In this document: positions 49,526 to 57,891 of the stretch, piece by piece
Position numbering within the stretch: the stretch's first letter is position 1
Layout of the letters: each line of letters starts with the position of its first letter
DNA from: Mesorhizobium sp. 113-3-3
GTDB taxonomy: Bacteria > Pseudomonadota > Alphaproteobacteria > Rhizobiales > Rhizobiaceae
DNA length: 64,000 nucleotides
NCBI RefSeq assembly: GCF_016756495.1
Contig: NZ_AP023243.1
Coordinates: forward strand, 6,328,501 to 6,392,500
Reading direction: 5' to 3'
Made by a program: the position numbers and the translations under genes
The notes under the pieces: model-generated
The model's input: only the letters and a program-made list of their open reading frames with translations
Told to the model about the DNA's origin: nothing
Database searches by the model: none

Positions 49526-50382
49526 TGCTTTTCCCTCGTCAGCCACAGTTGCACCAGCGTGATCGCGATCGCCAGCGCCGCCATGGTGTAGGCGACGGCC
49601 GAGGCATAGCCGAAATTGAGCGACCGGAACCCCTGGCGATAAAGTAGCAGGCCGAGCGTCTCGGTGCCGCCACCCGGCCCGCCGCGCTCGGTGATCAGGA
49701 AGGGCTCGGTGAACAATTGCATGGTGCCGATGATCGACAGCACCAGGCAGAAGACGATGACCGGCTTCAAGAGCGGCAAGGTGATGTGGAAGAACTGCTT
49801 GAGCTTGCTGACCCGGTCGAGCGTCGCCGCCTCGTAGACATCCTCGGGGATGGATTGCATGCCGGCCAGCAGGATGATGGCGTTGTAGCCGGCCCAGCGC
49901 CAGGTGACCGCGATCATGATCAGCGCCATGGCCGGCGTGACATTGGAGAACCAGTCGATCTTGGGCAGGCCGATGCTGTTCAGGAGCTTGTTGACGATGC
50001 CGAAATCGAGGCTGAACATCAGCCGGAACACCGCCGAATAGGCGACCTCGCCGACGACGACGGGAGCAAAGAAGGCGAAGCGGTAGAGCCCCCTCGCCTT
50101 CAGAAGCGGCGAATTCAAAAGCACGGCCATAACCATGGCCAGCGCGATCATCACCGGCACCTGGATGACGAGGATGAGCAGCGTATTCTTCAGCGCGTTA
50201 AAAAACGCCGGATCGCCGATCAGCCGGCCCCAGTTGAAGCCCGGCGCGAAGCGCCAGGGCACGGTGCGCGTCGCCTGGAAGGAGATCATGAACGAAGAGA
50301 TGATCGGCCACACCCAGAAGACGGAAAAGATCAGGAGATAGGGCGCCAGGAAACGATAGGCCGTGGCGTTGCGGTTGCGCAT
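49522..50382 (-). CDS. Sugar ABC transporter permease (MalF type)
   Basis: 286 residues; GGGAGGAGGAAG precedes ATG 50382. Six membrane segments; EAA loop [30 protein letters not shown]. First permease of the CUT1 system. Separated from the binding protein gene by about 90 bp holding a GC hairpin. Confidence 0.92.
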   Translation of the reverse strand: MRNRNATAYRFLAPYLLIFSVFWVWPIISSFMISFQATRTVPWRFAPGFNWGRLIGDPAFFNALKNTLLILVIQVPVMIALAMVMAVLLNSPLLKARGLYRFAFFAPVVVGEVAYSAVFRLMFSLDFGIVNKLLNSIGLPKIDWFSNVTPAMALIMIAVTWRWAGYNAIILLAGMQSIPEDVYEAATLDRVSKLKQFFHITLPLLKPVIVFCLVLSIIGTMQLFTEPFLITERGGPGGGTETLGLLLYRQGFRSLNFGYASAVAYTMAALAIAITLVQLWLTREKQ

Positions 50383-50429
50383 CTTCCTCCTCCCTCATAT
50401 CCGGTGTTTCAGACAAGCTCGCAGGCGCA

Positions 50430-50460
50430 GGGCCCGGGCGGCAAGAGCCGTCCCGGACCC
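50430..50460 (-). terminator. GC hairpin between binding protein and permease genes
   Basis: Arms GGGCCCGGGCGGC and GCCGTCCCGGACCC around AAGA, with one mismatch and one bulge. No T-run. It has the same position as the hairpin in the alpha-galactoside operon, just after the binding protein gene, and may likewise set the binding-protein to permease ratio. Confidence 0.5.
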
Positions 50461-50473
50461 CGTCCCTGGGAGG

Positions 50474-51745
50474 TTACGATTTGACCGGCAATCCGGTCGC
50501 CGCGGCAATCTGTTTTGCGGCGTCGTCGAGCGCTGCCTTGGCGTCGGGATAGCCGCCGCCCAGATATTTGGTCTGCACCGCGCGAACGATGATTTCGGCA
50601 TCGCTCTGGAACTGTGTGCCGCGGCTGGGGACGACCTTGGGCAAGGTGCCCAGAATATCCTTCCACACCGCCTGGCCACCCCAGTAGGGCAGGCCTTGCG
50701 AGACGTATGGATCGTTCAGCGCCGAGACCAGCGAGGGGACGAGGCCGAACTCCTTCAGCATGGTGATCTGGCCTTCATTGGTTCCAAGCGTGTATTTCAG
50801 GTACTCGTAGGCCGCTTCCTTGTTCTGCGAGGCTGAGGTGATGGCCAGCGACGACCCGCCGAGATTGGCGGCACGCGGACCGTCTGATGTAAGGCTCGGC
50901 ATCAGGTAGACGCCCCATTTGCCGTTCTCGCCTGCCGATTCGGTGCGGATGGTGCCTTCATACCAGCCGCCATAGACCTGGGTGGCGACGGTGCCCGCCG
51001 TGTTGTTGGTGATCTTGGTGCCCCAGTCGGCGGACGAGACGATGCCGGCGTCCTTCATCTCCTTGACCTTGGTCATGGCGTCGACGCATTTGGGCTCGCT
51101 GACCGTGATCGACTGGCCGTCCTCGGCGAAATAGGCGCAGCCCTGCTCGTTGGAGATCATGCGGAAGAATTCGGTGTCGCCGTTGAAATCGGCGTTGGTC
51201 ATCGAGACGCCCGGATTGGCGGCCTGGATCTTCTTGCCGGCGGCGATGAAATCGTCCCAGGTCTTGATCGATGCCGGATCGACGCCGGCCTTTTCGTAGA
51301 AGTCGCGGCGATAGAAGGCGGCGACCGGGCCGGAATCCCACGGCATGGCATAGGCCTTGTCGCCGACCTCGAGTTCGGTGCGCTTGAAATCGGGGAATTT
51401 CTTCTGGTCTTCCGCCGTGTAGCCCAGCGTGTGCAGGTCGACGAAGCAGTCGGGGAACTGGCTCCAGTAATTCTCCGCCTCGCCATTCTCGATGGTGACG
51501 ATGTCGGGCAGGCCGACGCCGCCGGCGGCACATCCGGCGATCGACTTGTCGTAGGTCGGCTGGTTGCCGAGATCCTGGACGGTGACCTTGATGTCGGGAT
51601 GCAGCTTGTTGAAGCCGGCCACCGTTGCCTTCAGCGACGAAGCGGCGACATTCCAGCTCCAGATGGTGATTTCGCCGGACTGCGCAAAGGCCGGGGCTGA
51701 GCCCAGGGCAAGCGCGAGCGCGGCGCAGGTCAGTGTGATGCGCAT
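50474..51745 (-). CDS. Extracellular sugar-binding protein (CUT1)
   Basis: 423 residues, ATG 51745 after GGGAGGATTTCA. Signal peptide of 21 residues ending AFA. SBP_bac_1 family: EITIWSWNVAASSLKATVAGFNKLHPDIKV, then KAYAMPWDSGPVAAFYRRDFYEKAGVDP, then KEAAYEYLKYTLG. First gene of the operon, divergent from the AraC-type regulator. The sugar cannot be named from sequence. Confidence 0.9.
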   Translation of the reverse strand: MRITLTCAALALALGSAPAFAQSGEITIWSWNVAASSLKATVAGFNKLHPDIKVTVQDLGNQPTYDKSIAGCAAGGVGLPDIVTIENGEAENYWSQFPDCFVDLHTLGYTAEDQKKFPDFKRTELEVGDKAYAMPWDSGPVAAFYRRDFYEKAGVDPASIKTWDDFIAAGKKIQAANPGVSMTNADFNGDTEFFRMISNEQGCAYFAEDGQSITVSEPKCVDAMTKVKEMKDAGIVSSADWGTKITNNTAGTVATQVYGGWYEGTIRTESAGENGKWGVYLMPSLTSDGPRAANLGGSSLAITSASQNKEAAYEYLKYTLGTNEGQITMLKEFGLVPSLVSALNDPYVSQGLPYWGGQAVWKDILGTLPKVVPSRGTQFQSDAEIIVRAVQTKYLGGGYPDAKAALDDAAKQIAAATGLPVKS

Positions 51746-51849
51746 TGAAATCCTCCCATTTCATTTGCTCTCTCTGCGAGCGTGGCTAGACTATGCAGCG
51801 CGGAAGGCTTGTCGCCGACAAAGGGAATACGAAATTGGCGGAAAGTAAG

Positions 51850-52722
51850 ATGCCCGAACGGCCGTTTTACCAGCCGGGCGCCAGCAGCGTCGAAGGCCTC
51901 CCGCTGCTCCTGCAGATGTTTCACACCGCTCCGCTGGTGATGCTGAAGCCGCATTGGCATGCCCAGGTGGAGGTGAATTTCATCGTGCGCGGCAGCGTGC
52001 ACTACCGCATGAACGAGCACGAAATCTCGCTTTCGGCCGGCGAGATGTGCTTCTTCTGGGGCGGTCTGCCGCACCAGATGGACGATCTCAGCGACGACGC
52101 CATCTATGCCGGCGCGCATCTGCCGTTGGTGCATTTCTTCCGGCTGCATCTGCCGGCCGACGTGCGCCACCGGCTGATGACCGGTGCGACGCTGGTGACC
52201 GGCGCCACCGACCAATCCGACAACGACAATTTCTTCCGCTGGAACAGCTATGCCCGCTCGGGCGATCCGGCCAGGGCCGAGCATGCCGTCAACGAGCTCC
52301 TGCTGCGGCTGGAGCGGGTGCGGTTCGAACCCTACCGGCTGGTTCCCGAAACCGCGGCCGGACAGGAAGCCGGCAGTGCCTTCGACCAGCAATCCTCGCG
52401 CAATGTCGGGCGTATGTGTGACTTCATCGCCGAGAATTTCCTCTACGACATCGATTGCATGAACATAGCGGCGGCGGCCGATATCCATCCCAAATACGCC
52501 ATGAGCCTGTTCAAGAAATCGACCGGCATGACGCTCAACGAATATGTCAACCTGTTGCGGCTGAGCTATGCGCAGGCGCTGTTGATGCATCAGGACGCCA
52601 ATGTGCTGCGCGTCGCCATGGACTCCGGCTTCGGCTCGCTCAGCGCCTTCAACAAATCCTTCCGCAAGCTGGCCGGTATGACCCCCTCCGACTTCCGCAA
52701 GGGCGTGGCCGGCGCCAGGTAG
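51850..52722 (+). CDS. AraC-family transcriptional regulator of the sugar transporter
   Basis: 290 residues from ATG 51850; an ATG at 51793 would add 19 residues without a clear ribosome binding site. The N-terminal cupin has the sugar-sensing HWHAQVEVNFIVRGSVHYRMNEHEISLSAGEMCFFWGG pattern (in part). The C-terminal HTH pair reads MNIAAAADIHPKYAMSLFKKSTG and VLRVAMDSGFGSLSAFNKSFRKLAGMTPSDFRK. Divergent from the binding protein gene, which it most likely controls. Confidence 0.85.
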   Translation: MPERPFYQPGASSVEGLPLLLQMFHTAPLVMLKPHWHAQVEVNFIVRGSVHYRMNEHEISLSAGEMCFFWGGLPHQMDDLSDDAIYAGAHLPLVHFFRLHLPADVRHRLMTGATLVTGATDQSDNDNFFRWNSYARSGDPARAEHAVNELLLRLERVRFEPYRLVPETAAGQEAGSAFDQQSSRNVGRMCDFIAENFLYDIDCMNIAAAADIHPKYAMSLFKKSTGMTLNEYVNLLRLSYAQALLMHQDANVLRVAMDSGFGSLSAFNKSFRKLAGMTPSDFRKGVAGAR

Positions 52723-53045
52723 AAGCAACAGCCCCTCGCCGCTTGCAGATGATCGGAACACATTGGCCTCCCGATTGTCGGCTAAGGACGGCCCCCGGCG
52801 GTCACAGTGCGCCATGGCGGCGCCGGGACGGAGGCCAAAGTGCCGAAAGAGGCCAATCACGCCCCATTGTGGTGACGAAAGCGCCTGATGGGGCCGGCCT
52901 TTCCACAGGCTCGCTTTTCCTGCCGGAAATCGCCACCTAGGCGCTGGACAGGCAAAATTCCCGTGCTATAACCCACGCGCTTTCAAAGGGTGCCCCGCGG
53001 CGCCTTCATGAAATCCGGCTCACGCTTTTTCGTTTGCCGGAACAG
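52723..53045. other. Intergenic region before tRNA-Phe
   Basis: 323 bp without a convincing gene; the open frames seen are extensions from the regulator gene. It contains the putative tRNA promoter listed separately. Nothing else is recognised. Confidence 0.5.
52945..52972 (+). promoter_or_regulatory. Putative promoter of tRNA-Phe
   Basis: TGGACA (52945-52950), 16-bp spacer, TATAAC (52967-52972): five of six consensus bases in each box. It lies 73 bp before the tRNA gene in the right orientation. Confidence 0.45.
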
Positions 53046-53121
53046 GCCCAGATAGCTCAGTTGGTAGAGCAGCGGATTGAAAATCCGCGTGTCGGTGGTT
53101 CGAATCCGCCTCTGGGCACCA
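53046..53121 (+). tRNA. tRNA-Phe (GAA), island insertion site
   Basis: Acceptor GCCCAGA pairs with TCTGGGC; D-arm TAGCTCAGTTGGTAGAGC; anticodon stem GCGGA/TCCGC with loop TTGAAAA (GAA); T-arm GGTGGTTCGAATCCGCC; encoded CCA to 53121. 76 bases. An integrase gene starts 212 bp downstream in the same direction, so the tRNA 3' end is the probable attachment site. No second copy of the 3' end is visible inside the window. Confidence 0.95.
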
Positions 53122-53268
53122 TCCCCTCTTCTCCCGACAGTCCCTTTCGCCGAAGCTTCTACTCTCCTGTCTCGGCAACTAGCTGAAATACTTACTGATT
53201 TCGCTGCCCAAAGCGCGGATGGTCGGGTTTCGTGGAATTTCGGCGCAGTTGGTCCAACGAGGCGGGGG

Positions 53269-53289
53269 GCTGGTATTTTCGCTGGTATT
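53269..53289 (+). repeat. Direct repeat near the integrase, candidate arm-type site
   Basis: GCTGGTATT occurs at 53269-53277 and 53281-53289, exactly 12 bp apart, in the 212 bp between tRNA-Phe and the integrase. Tyrosine integrases use short direct repeats as arm-binding sites in this position. Assignment is tentative. Confidence 0.3.
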
Positions 53290-53333
53290 GGAGATCCTGA
53301 TGGTATCGATGCAGCCAAATGGAGGTCCCGAAA

Positions 53334-54644
53334 ATGGCTCTTTCCGACGTAAAATGCCGTAATGCCCGACCCGCTTCCAAGCTCGTGAAATTGTCTGACG
53401 GTGGCGGGCTCCAGCTTTGGGTGCAGCCTACCGGATCTCGCCTATGGCGCCTCGCCTATCGTTTTGGCGGCAAGCAGAAGCTTCTGGCGTTGGGCAGCTA
53501 TCCCCTCATCTCCCTCGCTGAGGCACGCGAGGCGCGCGATACCGCCAAACGTCTCCTCCTACGTGGCATCGACCCCGCACAGGAGCGTAAGTCGCAAAAG
53601 GCTTCGGCGGAGGACACCTTTCGCTCAATCGCGGAGGACTATGTCGACAAGCTGAAGAAGGAGGGACGTGCCGACCGGACCATCACCAAGGTCAAATGGC
53701 TGCTCGACTTTGCCTATCCAACGTTTGGGGACAAAAGCGTTCGGGAGATCGATCCGGCCACAATTCTTGCCGCTCTCCGCAGCGTGGAGGTTCGTGGTCG
53801 ATACGAGTCGGCCAGGCGAATGCGCTCCACCATCGGCAGCGTGTTTCGATATGCAATCGCAACCGCACGCGCCGATGTAGATCCGACGATCGCCCTGAGG
53901 GGCGCACTCGTCGGTCCGACGGTCACGCCCCGTGCCGCGGTTACCGATCCTAAGGCCTTGGGAGGCTTGCTGAGGGCGATTAATGCATTTGACGGACAGC
54001 CTACAACCCGAGCCGCTCTGAAGCTGATGGCCCTGCTATTTCCCCGCCCCGGCGAGCTGCGCGCGGCCGGATGGGACGAGTTCGATTTCGAAAGCTCGGT
54101 GTGGAGCATCCCTGAAGGACGCATGAAGATGCGACGGCCGCACCGCGTACCTCTTTCCACGCAGGCCGTCAGCGTCCTGACCTCACTTAGAGAAATCTCT
54201 GGTGGTGGATCGCTGTTGTTTCCTAGTGTTCGATCGGGTTCGCGTCCGATTTCCGACAACACGCTTAACGCCGCCCTTCGCCGTATGGGCTATGGCAAAG
54301 AAGAAGCTACCGCGCACGGCTTTCGAGCAACGGCATCAACTCTGCTAAACGAATGCGGCAAGTGGCACCCGGACGCCGTAGAGCGGCAGCTGGCCCACAT
54401 TGAGAACAACGACGTTCGGCGCGCCTATGCCCGGGCAGAGCACTGGGAAGAGCGCGTCAGGATGATGCAATGGTGGGCCGATTATCTGGATGAACTCGAG
54501 AGCAAAAACTCGCGGGTGGTCTCAATCGGGGGACGCGAGGCAAGCCTGCTGTCCATACATCCTCGCGAGGGTCTAGTTTGGAAGCCAACAGCGACGGTTC
54601 GCCAAACGACGAGACGAACCTCCAATCTCCGAAAATCACACTGA
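53334..54644 (+). CDS. P4-type tyrosine integrase
   Basis: 436 residues from ATG 53334, seven bases after GGAGGT; an upstream ATG at 53319 overlaps that site. Residues 1-90 match the Arm DNA-binding domain of P4-like integrases (LSDGGGLQLWVQPTGSRLWRLAYRF, in part). The catalytic domain has Arg238 (RPGELR), Lys265, His328/Arg331 (AHGFRATASTLLNE), His355 (LAHIE) and Tyr365 (RRAYARAEHW). All residues for recombination are present, so it may be active. It integrates and excises the island at tRNA-Phe. Confidence 0.95.
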   Translation: MALSDVKCRNARPASKLVKLSDGGGLQLWVQPTGSRLWRLAYRFGGKQKLLALGSYPLISLAEAREARDTAKRLLLRGIDPAQERKSQKASAEDTFRSIAEDYVDKLKKEGRADRTITKVKWLLDFAYPTFGDKSVREIDPATILAALRSVEVRGRYESARRMRSTIGSVFRYAIATARADVDPTIALRGALVGPTVTPRAAVTDPKALGGLLRAINAFDGQPTTRAALKLMALLFPRPGELRAAGWDEFDFESSVWSIPEGRMKMRRPHRVPLSTQAVSVLTSLREISGGGSLLFPSVRSGSRPISDNTLNAALRRMGYGKEEATAHGFRATASTLLNECGKWHPDAVERQLAHIENNDVRRAYARAEHWEERVRMMQWWADYLDELESKNSRVVSIGGREASLLSIHPREGLVWKPTATVRQTTRRTSNLRKSH

Positions 54645-55143
54645 ACCCCGTCGAAAACACCGAAACTGGGCGACCAATGTTGCAGGCCCGGAGGGTCATC
54701 GTTTTCCACAGGAAATCAATTGGCCACACATTTCCTTCGTATTCTCTCGTATGGTCTGGCGAACCTAAGGACCAGGAGGAGGACTAGTATTCCCTCCGCG
54801 GTGTCTCGTCGTCCACAAGAAGGGTCGATTAACCCGTGACGAACGTGGCTGGTTTGGGGCCGTGTCCAGACGGTCCGGTTGCGGCAAACTCGCGGCAGTA
54901 AGCTGCCATTCCGCAGCCGACGCCATTGCGGTCATTTGCTCTTCTTCGGAACAACGACCGGGCCTAAAGTTGCCCCTTACATTGGGATTTGAGAAGTCGA
55001 AGGGTGTGAGAGCTGATGTGCCTACCTTGGCGCTGATCCTCGTGACCCGTCCTGACAATGGACAAGATTGCAGTCTTACAAATTTTTCTACAATCAGTCG
55101 TACCGAAAAACTATTGGATGCACTATTGGGAGATGCACTGCTA
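54645..55143. other. Non-coding stretch after the integrase
   Basis: 499 bp. Open frames exist on both strands (for example 54765-55241 minus) but none has a start with ribosome binding site or recognisable sequence, and the plus-strand one merely extends the DUF3800 frame upstream. Nothing else recognised. Confidence 0.5.
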
Positions 55144-56073
55144 ATGAGGATCATTTTTGCCTGCGACGAGTCAGGTGCGAAGGGGTACGCGGATCGCGAC
55201 GAGGCATTCGACGGTGAAGTTGGCCTCTTCGCAGGTGTCATGGTGCCCGAAAGCCATCTTGCAGCGGTAGAGGCCGACCTGCAAATCGTCGTGCAGAGGT
55301 ATCAGACTGACGCTCAGAAGCTGCATATCGCCGACTTACCGCCTGACCGACAGGGAGCTCTGCGCGATGACATCTATGCGGTCATTCGCAAACATCAACT
55401 TCCTTGCTTTTGGTACGCCATCCACGTCGCCGGCTTTCATGCCTGGCACCTCAGCCAGATCGAGGCACGCAAGCAGGCGAAGGCCCTGCCCGCCGCCGCT
55501 TCAAGCCAACCTCCGCGCTATAAGGGAGGCAGTCCAAGAGAAACCCCGGATTCGTTGCACGTCGCGATTTTTGACGGTCTCTACGCCCATCTTGTTGCCT
55601 TCCTCGAGGAGCGCGGCTGCAAGGATGTCGAGATCGAGGTGCGGACCGACCGTGTGGACAATCCTATTGTTAAGGATTTCATCGCGGTCGCCGAAAGACT
55701 ATTGGGCGACATGACTTTCACTAGGACGTCCCGCCGCTTCGATACGGTTACCAAGACGTTGGTCGATAGGCAAATCCGCATCTGTACAGTTCTCCCTCCC
55801 GAGTTGCAGATTGAGCTGCAGGTGAGGAGCCTCGAGATCAACGCTGTCGATCACGACAGTGACGGTCTGGTGCTGGCTGCAGACGTGCTGGCAAACAGTC
55901 TCGCCTACCTTTTCAAACAGCGCATCGGCACCGAGAAGTACACTAGGCTGAACTGGCCCGATGCCGTGACCGGCCACCCCTTGGAGGAAAATCTACTGAC
56001 CTTCAACAACTGGGGCGACGGCGACCTCGTCGGGGACGTTCTCTACCGGCATCCTAAGGCGGTTGCTGGCTAG
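55144..56073 (+). CDS. DUF3800 family protein
   Basis: 309 residues from ATG 55144; the longer frame from 54862 has no family-like sequence before this point. DUF3800 hallmarks: FACDESG at residues 6-11 (Asp-Glu of an RNase H-like fold), an internal EVRTDRVDNP block and DGLVLAADVLANSLAYLF near the C-terminus, where family members carry the final acidic residue. DUF3800 proteins are frequent cargo of phages and defence islands; nuclease activity is suspected for the family but not certain. It stands alone, on the same strand as the integrase. Confidence 0.75.
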   Translation: MRIIFACDESGAKGYADRDEAFDGEVGLFAGVMVPESHLAAVEADLQIVVQRYQTDAQKLHIADLPPDRQGALRDDIYAVIRKHQLPCFWYAIHVAGFHAWHLSQIEARKQAKALPAAASSQPPRYKGGSPRETPDSLHVAIFDGLYAHLVAFLEERGCKDVEIEVRTDRVDNPIVKDFIAVAERLLGDMTFTRTSRRFDTVTKTLVDRQIRICTVLPPELQIELQVRSLEINAVDHDSDGLVLAADVLANSLAYLFKQRIGTEKYTRLNWPDAVTGHPLEENLLTFNNWGDGDLVGDVLYRHPKAVAG

Positions 56074-56243
56074 ACCTGCCACGGCGCGGGGGACCGCTAC
56101 TGGCGCGCAGCAGTCGCTAATGCCTCTACATAGGACTCACCCCAGTCCGGCCGTAGGCGTCCGGCCGCCTTGCTGCACATTGGGAAATGGACGCTTCGAG
56201 CTTCCCGAGCGCTCCGATCGAAACTGAAGGATCTCAAACTGTA

Positions 56244-57113
56244 TCAGCCGGCAGCGCCGTGAGGCTCGCGAACTTGCATCTCCACTTGCAAGCCGGCGGC
56301 AGCAGCCATGTTGACCAGTGCGTCGAGGCCGAACAGGTCGACTTTGCCGCGGGTAAGGTCTGAGATCCGCGGCTGGGTCACCCCAAAGACTTTGGCCGCT
56401 TGAGACTGACTTAAATGCGTGCGGGAAATATGCTCTTTGAGCGCCGTCATGAGCACCGCGCGTAACTTTGCGCTCTCGCTCTGTTGCGGGCTCGGCTCGG
56501 CAGGTGCCGCCGGCTCCAGATCCTTCACCGGGCCTGCAGACGATTCGCTATTCGCACCGATGTCCAGCAAGAATTGCTCGTTGGCGATACTGGCGATTTT
56601 CGCGGTGAGGCCGATCTTCTCTTCCGCCTTTGCGCGAGCATGATCCGACATGAAGGCGAGAAGGCGCTCCAAGCCACCCTTGTCCGATACGGTTACAAAA
56701 TCCTTGTTCTTGTTCACGAAGACCACGGACTTCTTCTTTTCTCGAAGAAGCTCGATGACATTGCTTAGTGTGCCGGTGCTTTTGCAATCCCAGACCATGA
56801 GGCCATAGTCGCTGTTGCGCGCCATCTCCAGGTCTTTGGCGGTAAAATAGGCGCGCGTGCCAGCCTTCGCCTTCGAGACGACCCTGTGGACCGGCCATTC
56901 TGCGACATTGTTCCGGGGCGAATCGCCGGTGCAATACACAGTCACCTTTCTGGCTTGGTACTGCTGGAGGCATTCTTGAATTGAGGTATCGGCACCATCG
57001 GCATCTCCGACCACGACGTCGAAGTCTGAAGATACGATCTTGTTGATCCTATCCGCCACCTTCTCATGCAGGCGACTGATGGAGATTGATCCGGCGATGA
57101 AGACAGTGGTCAT
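56244..57113 (-). CDS. SLOG-like nucleotide-sensor domain fused to an antitoxin-type HTH
   Basis: 289 residues from ATG 57113, 4 bp after the phosphoribosyltransferase gene. Residues 1-135 look like a Rossmann-type SLOG/DUF2493-like domain: FIAGSISISRLHEKVADRI, VVVGDADGADTSIQECLQQY (the GDADGAD loop at 36-42) and MARNSDYGLMVWDCKSTGT with KKSVVFVN. Residues 135-225 are a charged linker. Residues about 227-280 are an XRE/HTH_37 helix-turn-helix as in HigA2-like antitoxins (SQSQAAKVFGVTQPRISDLTRGKVDLFGLDAL). It could sense a nucleotide and control transcription. The SLOG call is by pattern, not by search. Confidence 0.65.
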   Translation of the reverse strand: MTTVFIAGSISISRLHEKVADRINKIVSSDFDVVVGDADGADTSIQECLQQYQARKVTVYCTGDSPRNNVAEWPVHRVVSKAKAGTRAYFTAKDLEMARNSDYGLMVWDCKSTGTLSNVIELLREKKKSVVFVNKNKDFVTVSDKGGLERLLAFMSDHARAKAEEKIGLTAKIASIANEQFLLDIGANSESSAGPVKDLEPAAPAEPSPQQSESAKLRAVLMTALKEHISRTHLSQSQAAKVFGVTQPRISDLTRGKVDLFGLDALVNMAAAAGLQVEMQVREPHGAAG

Positions 57114-57117
57114 GGCA

Positions 57118-57708
57118 TTACTTCCATGTGATCGAAGCGGCGTAGATATGGTTGATTTTCTTGTACGTGCGCAGCGTTTTGCAGACGGCGTCCATCGTGG
57201 CGCCCGTGTCGAAAAGGTCATCAAGGACAAGCGCGTTCCAACACCCTTCGTTGGTGATGGACGGGTTGATGCTGAACCGTCCCTCCAATGCGGCGTCCTT
57301 AGCCTCGCGGCCATGCAGATTCTTGAGCTGCGGGCTACCTTCCGGCGCTGGCGCCTTGACGATGATATCATCGAACACCGGCGTTTTCGTCAGTTTGCCG
57401 AGTTCGTTGGCGATCTCATTGACCGGCTGGCGCGCGCGCACCGTGGAGGCCGGCATCGGGATAATAAGGCCAATCTTGCCGAACAAAGGCAGCAAGGATT
57501 GCTGCACTTGCGCTGCGAGCGCTTGCACCTGATTCCAATCGGCTCGATATTTAAGCTGGTATAACGCCTCGCCGGGCTCTGAGCGCGTCGTGTCAAATCG
57601 AGGGTGGCCGTATTCGTCGTCGCCCAGGTAGACGCTCGACAGCGTATGCTTGTGCAGCGCGTAACCGAGATCCCAACTGCCTTCGAGCTTTCGAACCTGA
57701 ACCTTCAT
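57118..57708 (-). CDS. ComF-like phosphoribosyltransferase
   Basis: 196 residues from ATG 57708. The PRPP-binding loop is clear: WNALVLDDLFDTGATMDAVCKTL (residues about 155-177, two Asp then TGAT), preceded by LIIPMPASTVRARQPVNEIANEL, the ComF-type substrate region. It lacks the N-terminal zinc finger of ComF. The enzyme should act on PRPP and a base or nucleoside. It is the first gene of a two-gene operon with the SLOG-HTH protein, which suggests that one makes or consumes a nucleotide the other senses. Confidence 0.75.
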   Translation of the reverse strand: MKVQVRKLEGSWDLGYALHKHTLSSVYLGDDEYGHPRFDTTRSEPGEALYQLKYRADWNQVQALAAQVQQSLLPLFGKIGLIIPMPASTVRARQPVNEIANELGKLTKTPVFDDIIVKAPAPEGSPQLKNLHGREAKDAALEGRFSINPSITNEGCWNALVLDDLFDTGATMDAVCKTLRTYKKINHIYAASITWK

Positions 57709-57764
57709 GATGATGAGTATTCCTTGCAGGCCCTGGGAACGCCAACTGCGCGCCCACCTTATAT

Positions 57765-57780
57765 ATACAAAATATTGTAT
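57765..57780. promoter_or_regulatory. Inverted repeat in the divergent promoter region
   Basis: ATACAA, AATA, TTGTAT: perfect 6-bp arms in an AT-rich patch between the phosphoribosyltransferase operon and the helicase operon, 57 bp before the ATG of the former. Candidate operator for the HTH part of the SLOG-HTH protein. Confidence 0.4.
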
Positions 57781-57853
57781 GAGACGCAATGGCCCCGGGG
57801 CGGCTCGTCAATGGCATCCGGAGCTCACGGCGCCAGCGTAGTCACGTCGGGGA

Positions 57854-57891
57854 TTGACCAATTGCGTAAGGTTGCATAATGTTGCCGTATG
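57854..57891 (+). promoter_or_regulatory. Promoter-like boxes and 10-bp TTGC repeats at the helicase start
   Basis: TTGACC (57854-57859), 15-bp spacer, CATAAT (57875-57880), then ATG at 57889, so the transcript may start within a few bases of the start codon. No Shine-Dalgarno sequence is present. TTGC recurs at 57862, 57872 and 57882, exactly 10 bp apart and overlapping both the -10 box and the start codon, as expected for a regulator binding one face of the helix. Confidence 0.45.

Noticed and set aside
54765..55241. A 158-codon minus-strand frame after the integrase
   Set aside because: Overlaps the start of the DUF3800 gene and shows no family pattern.
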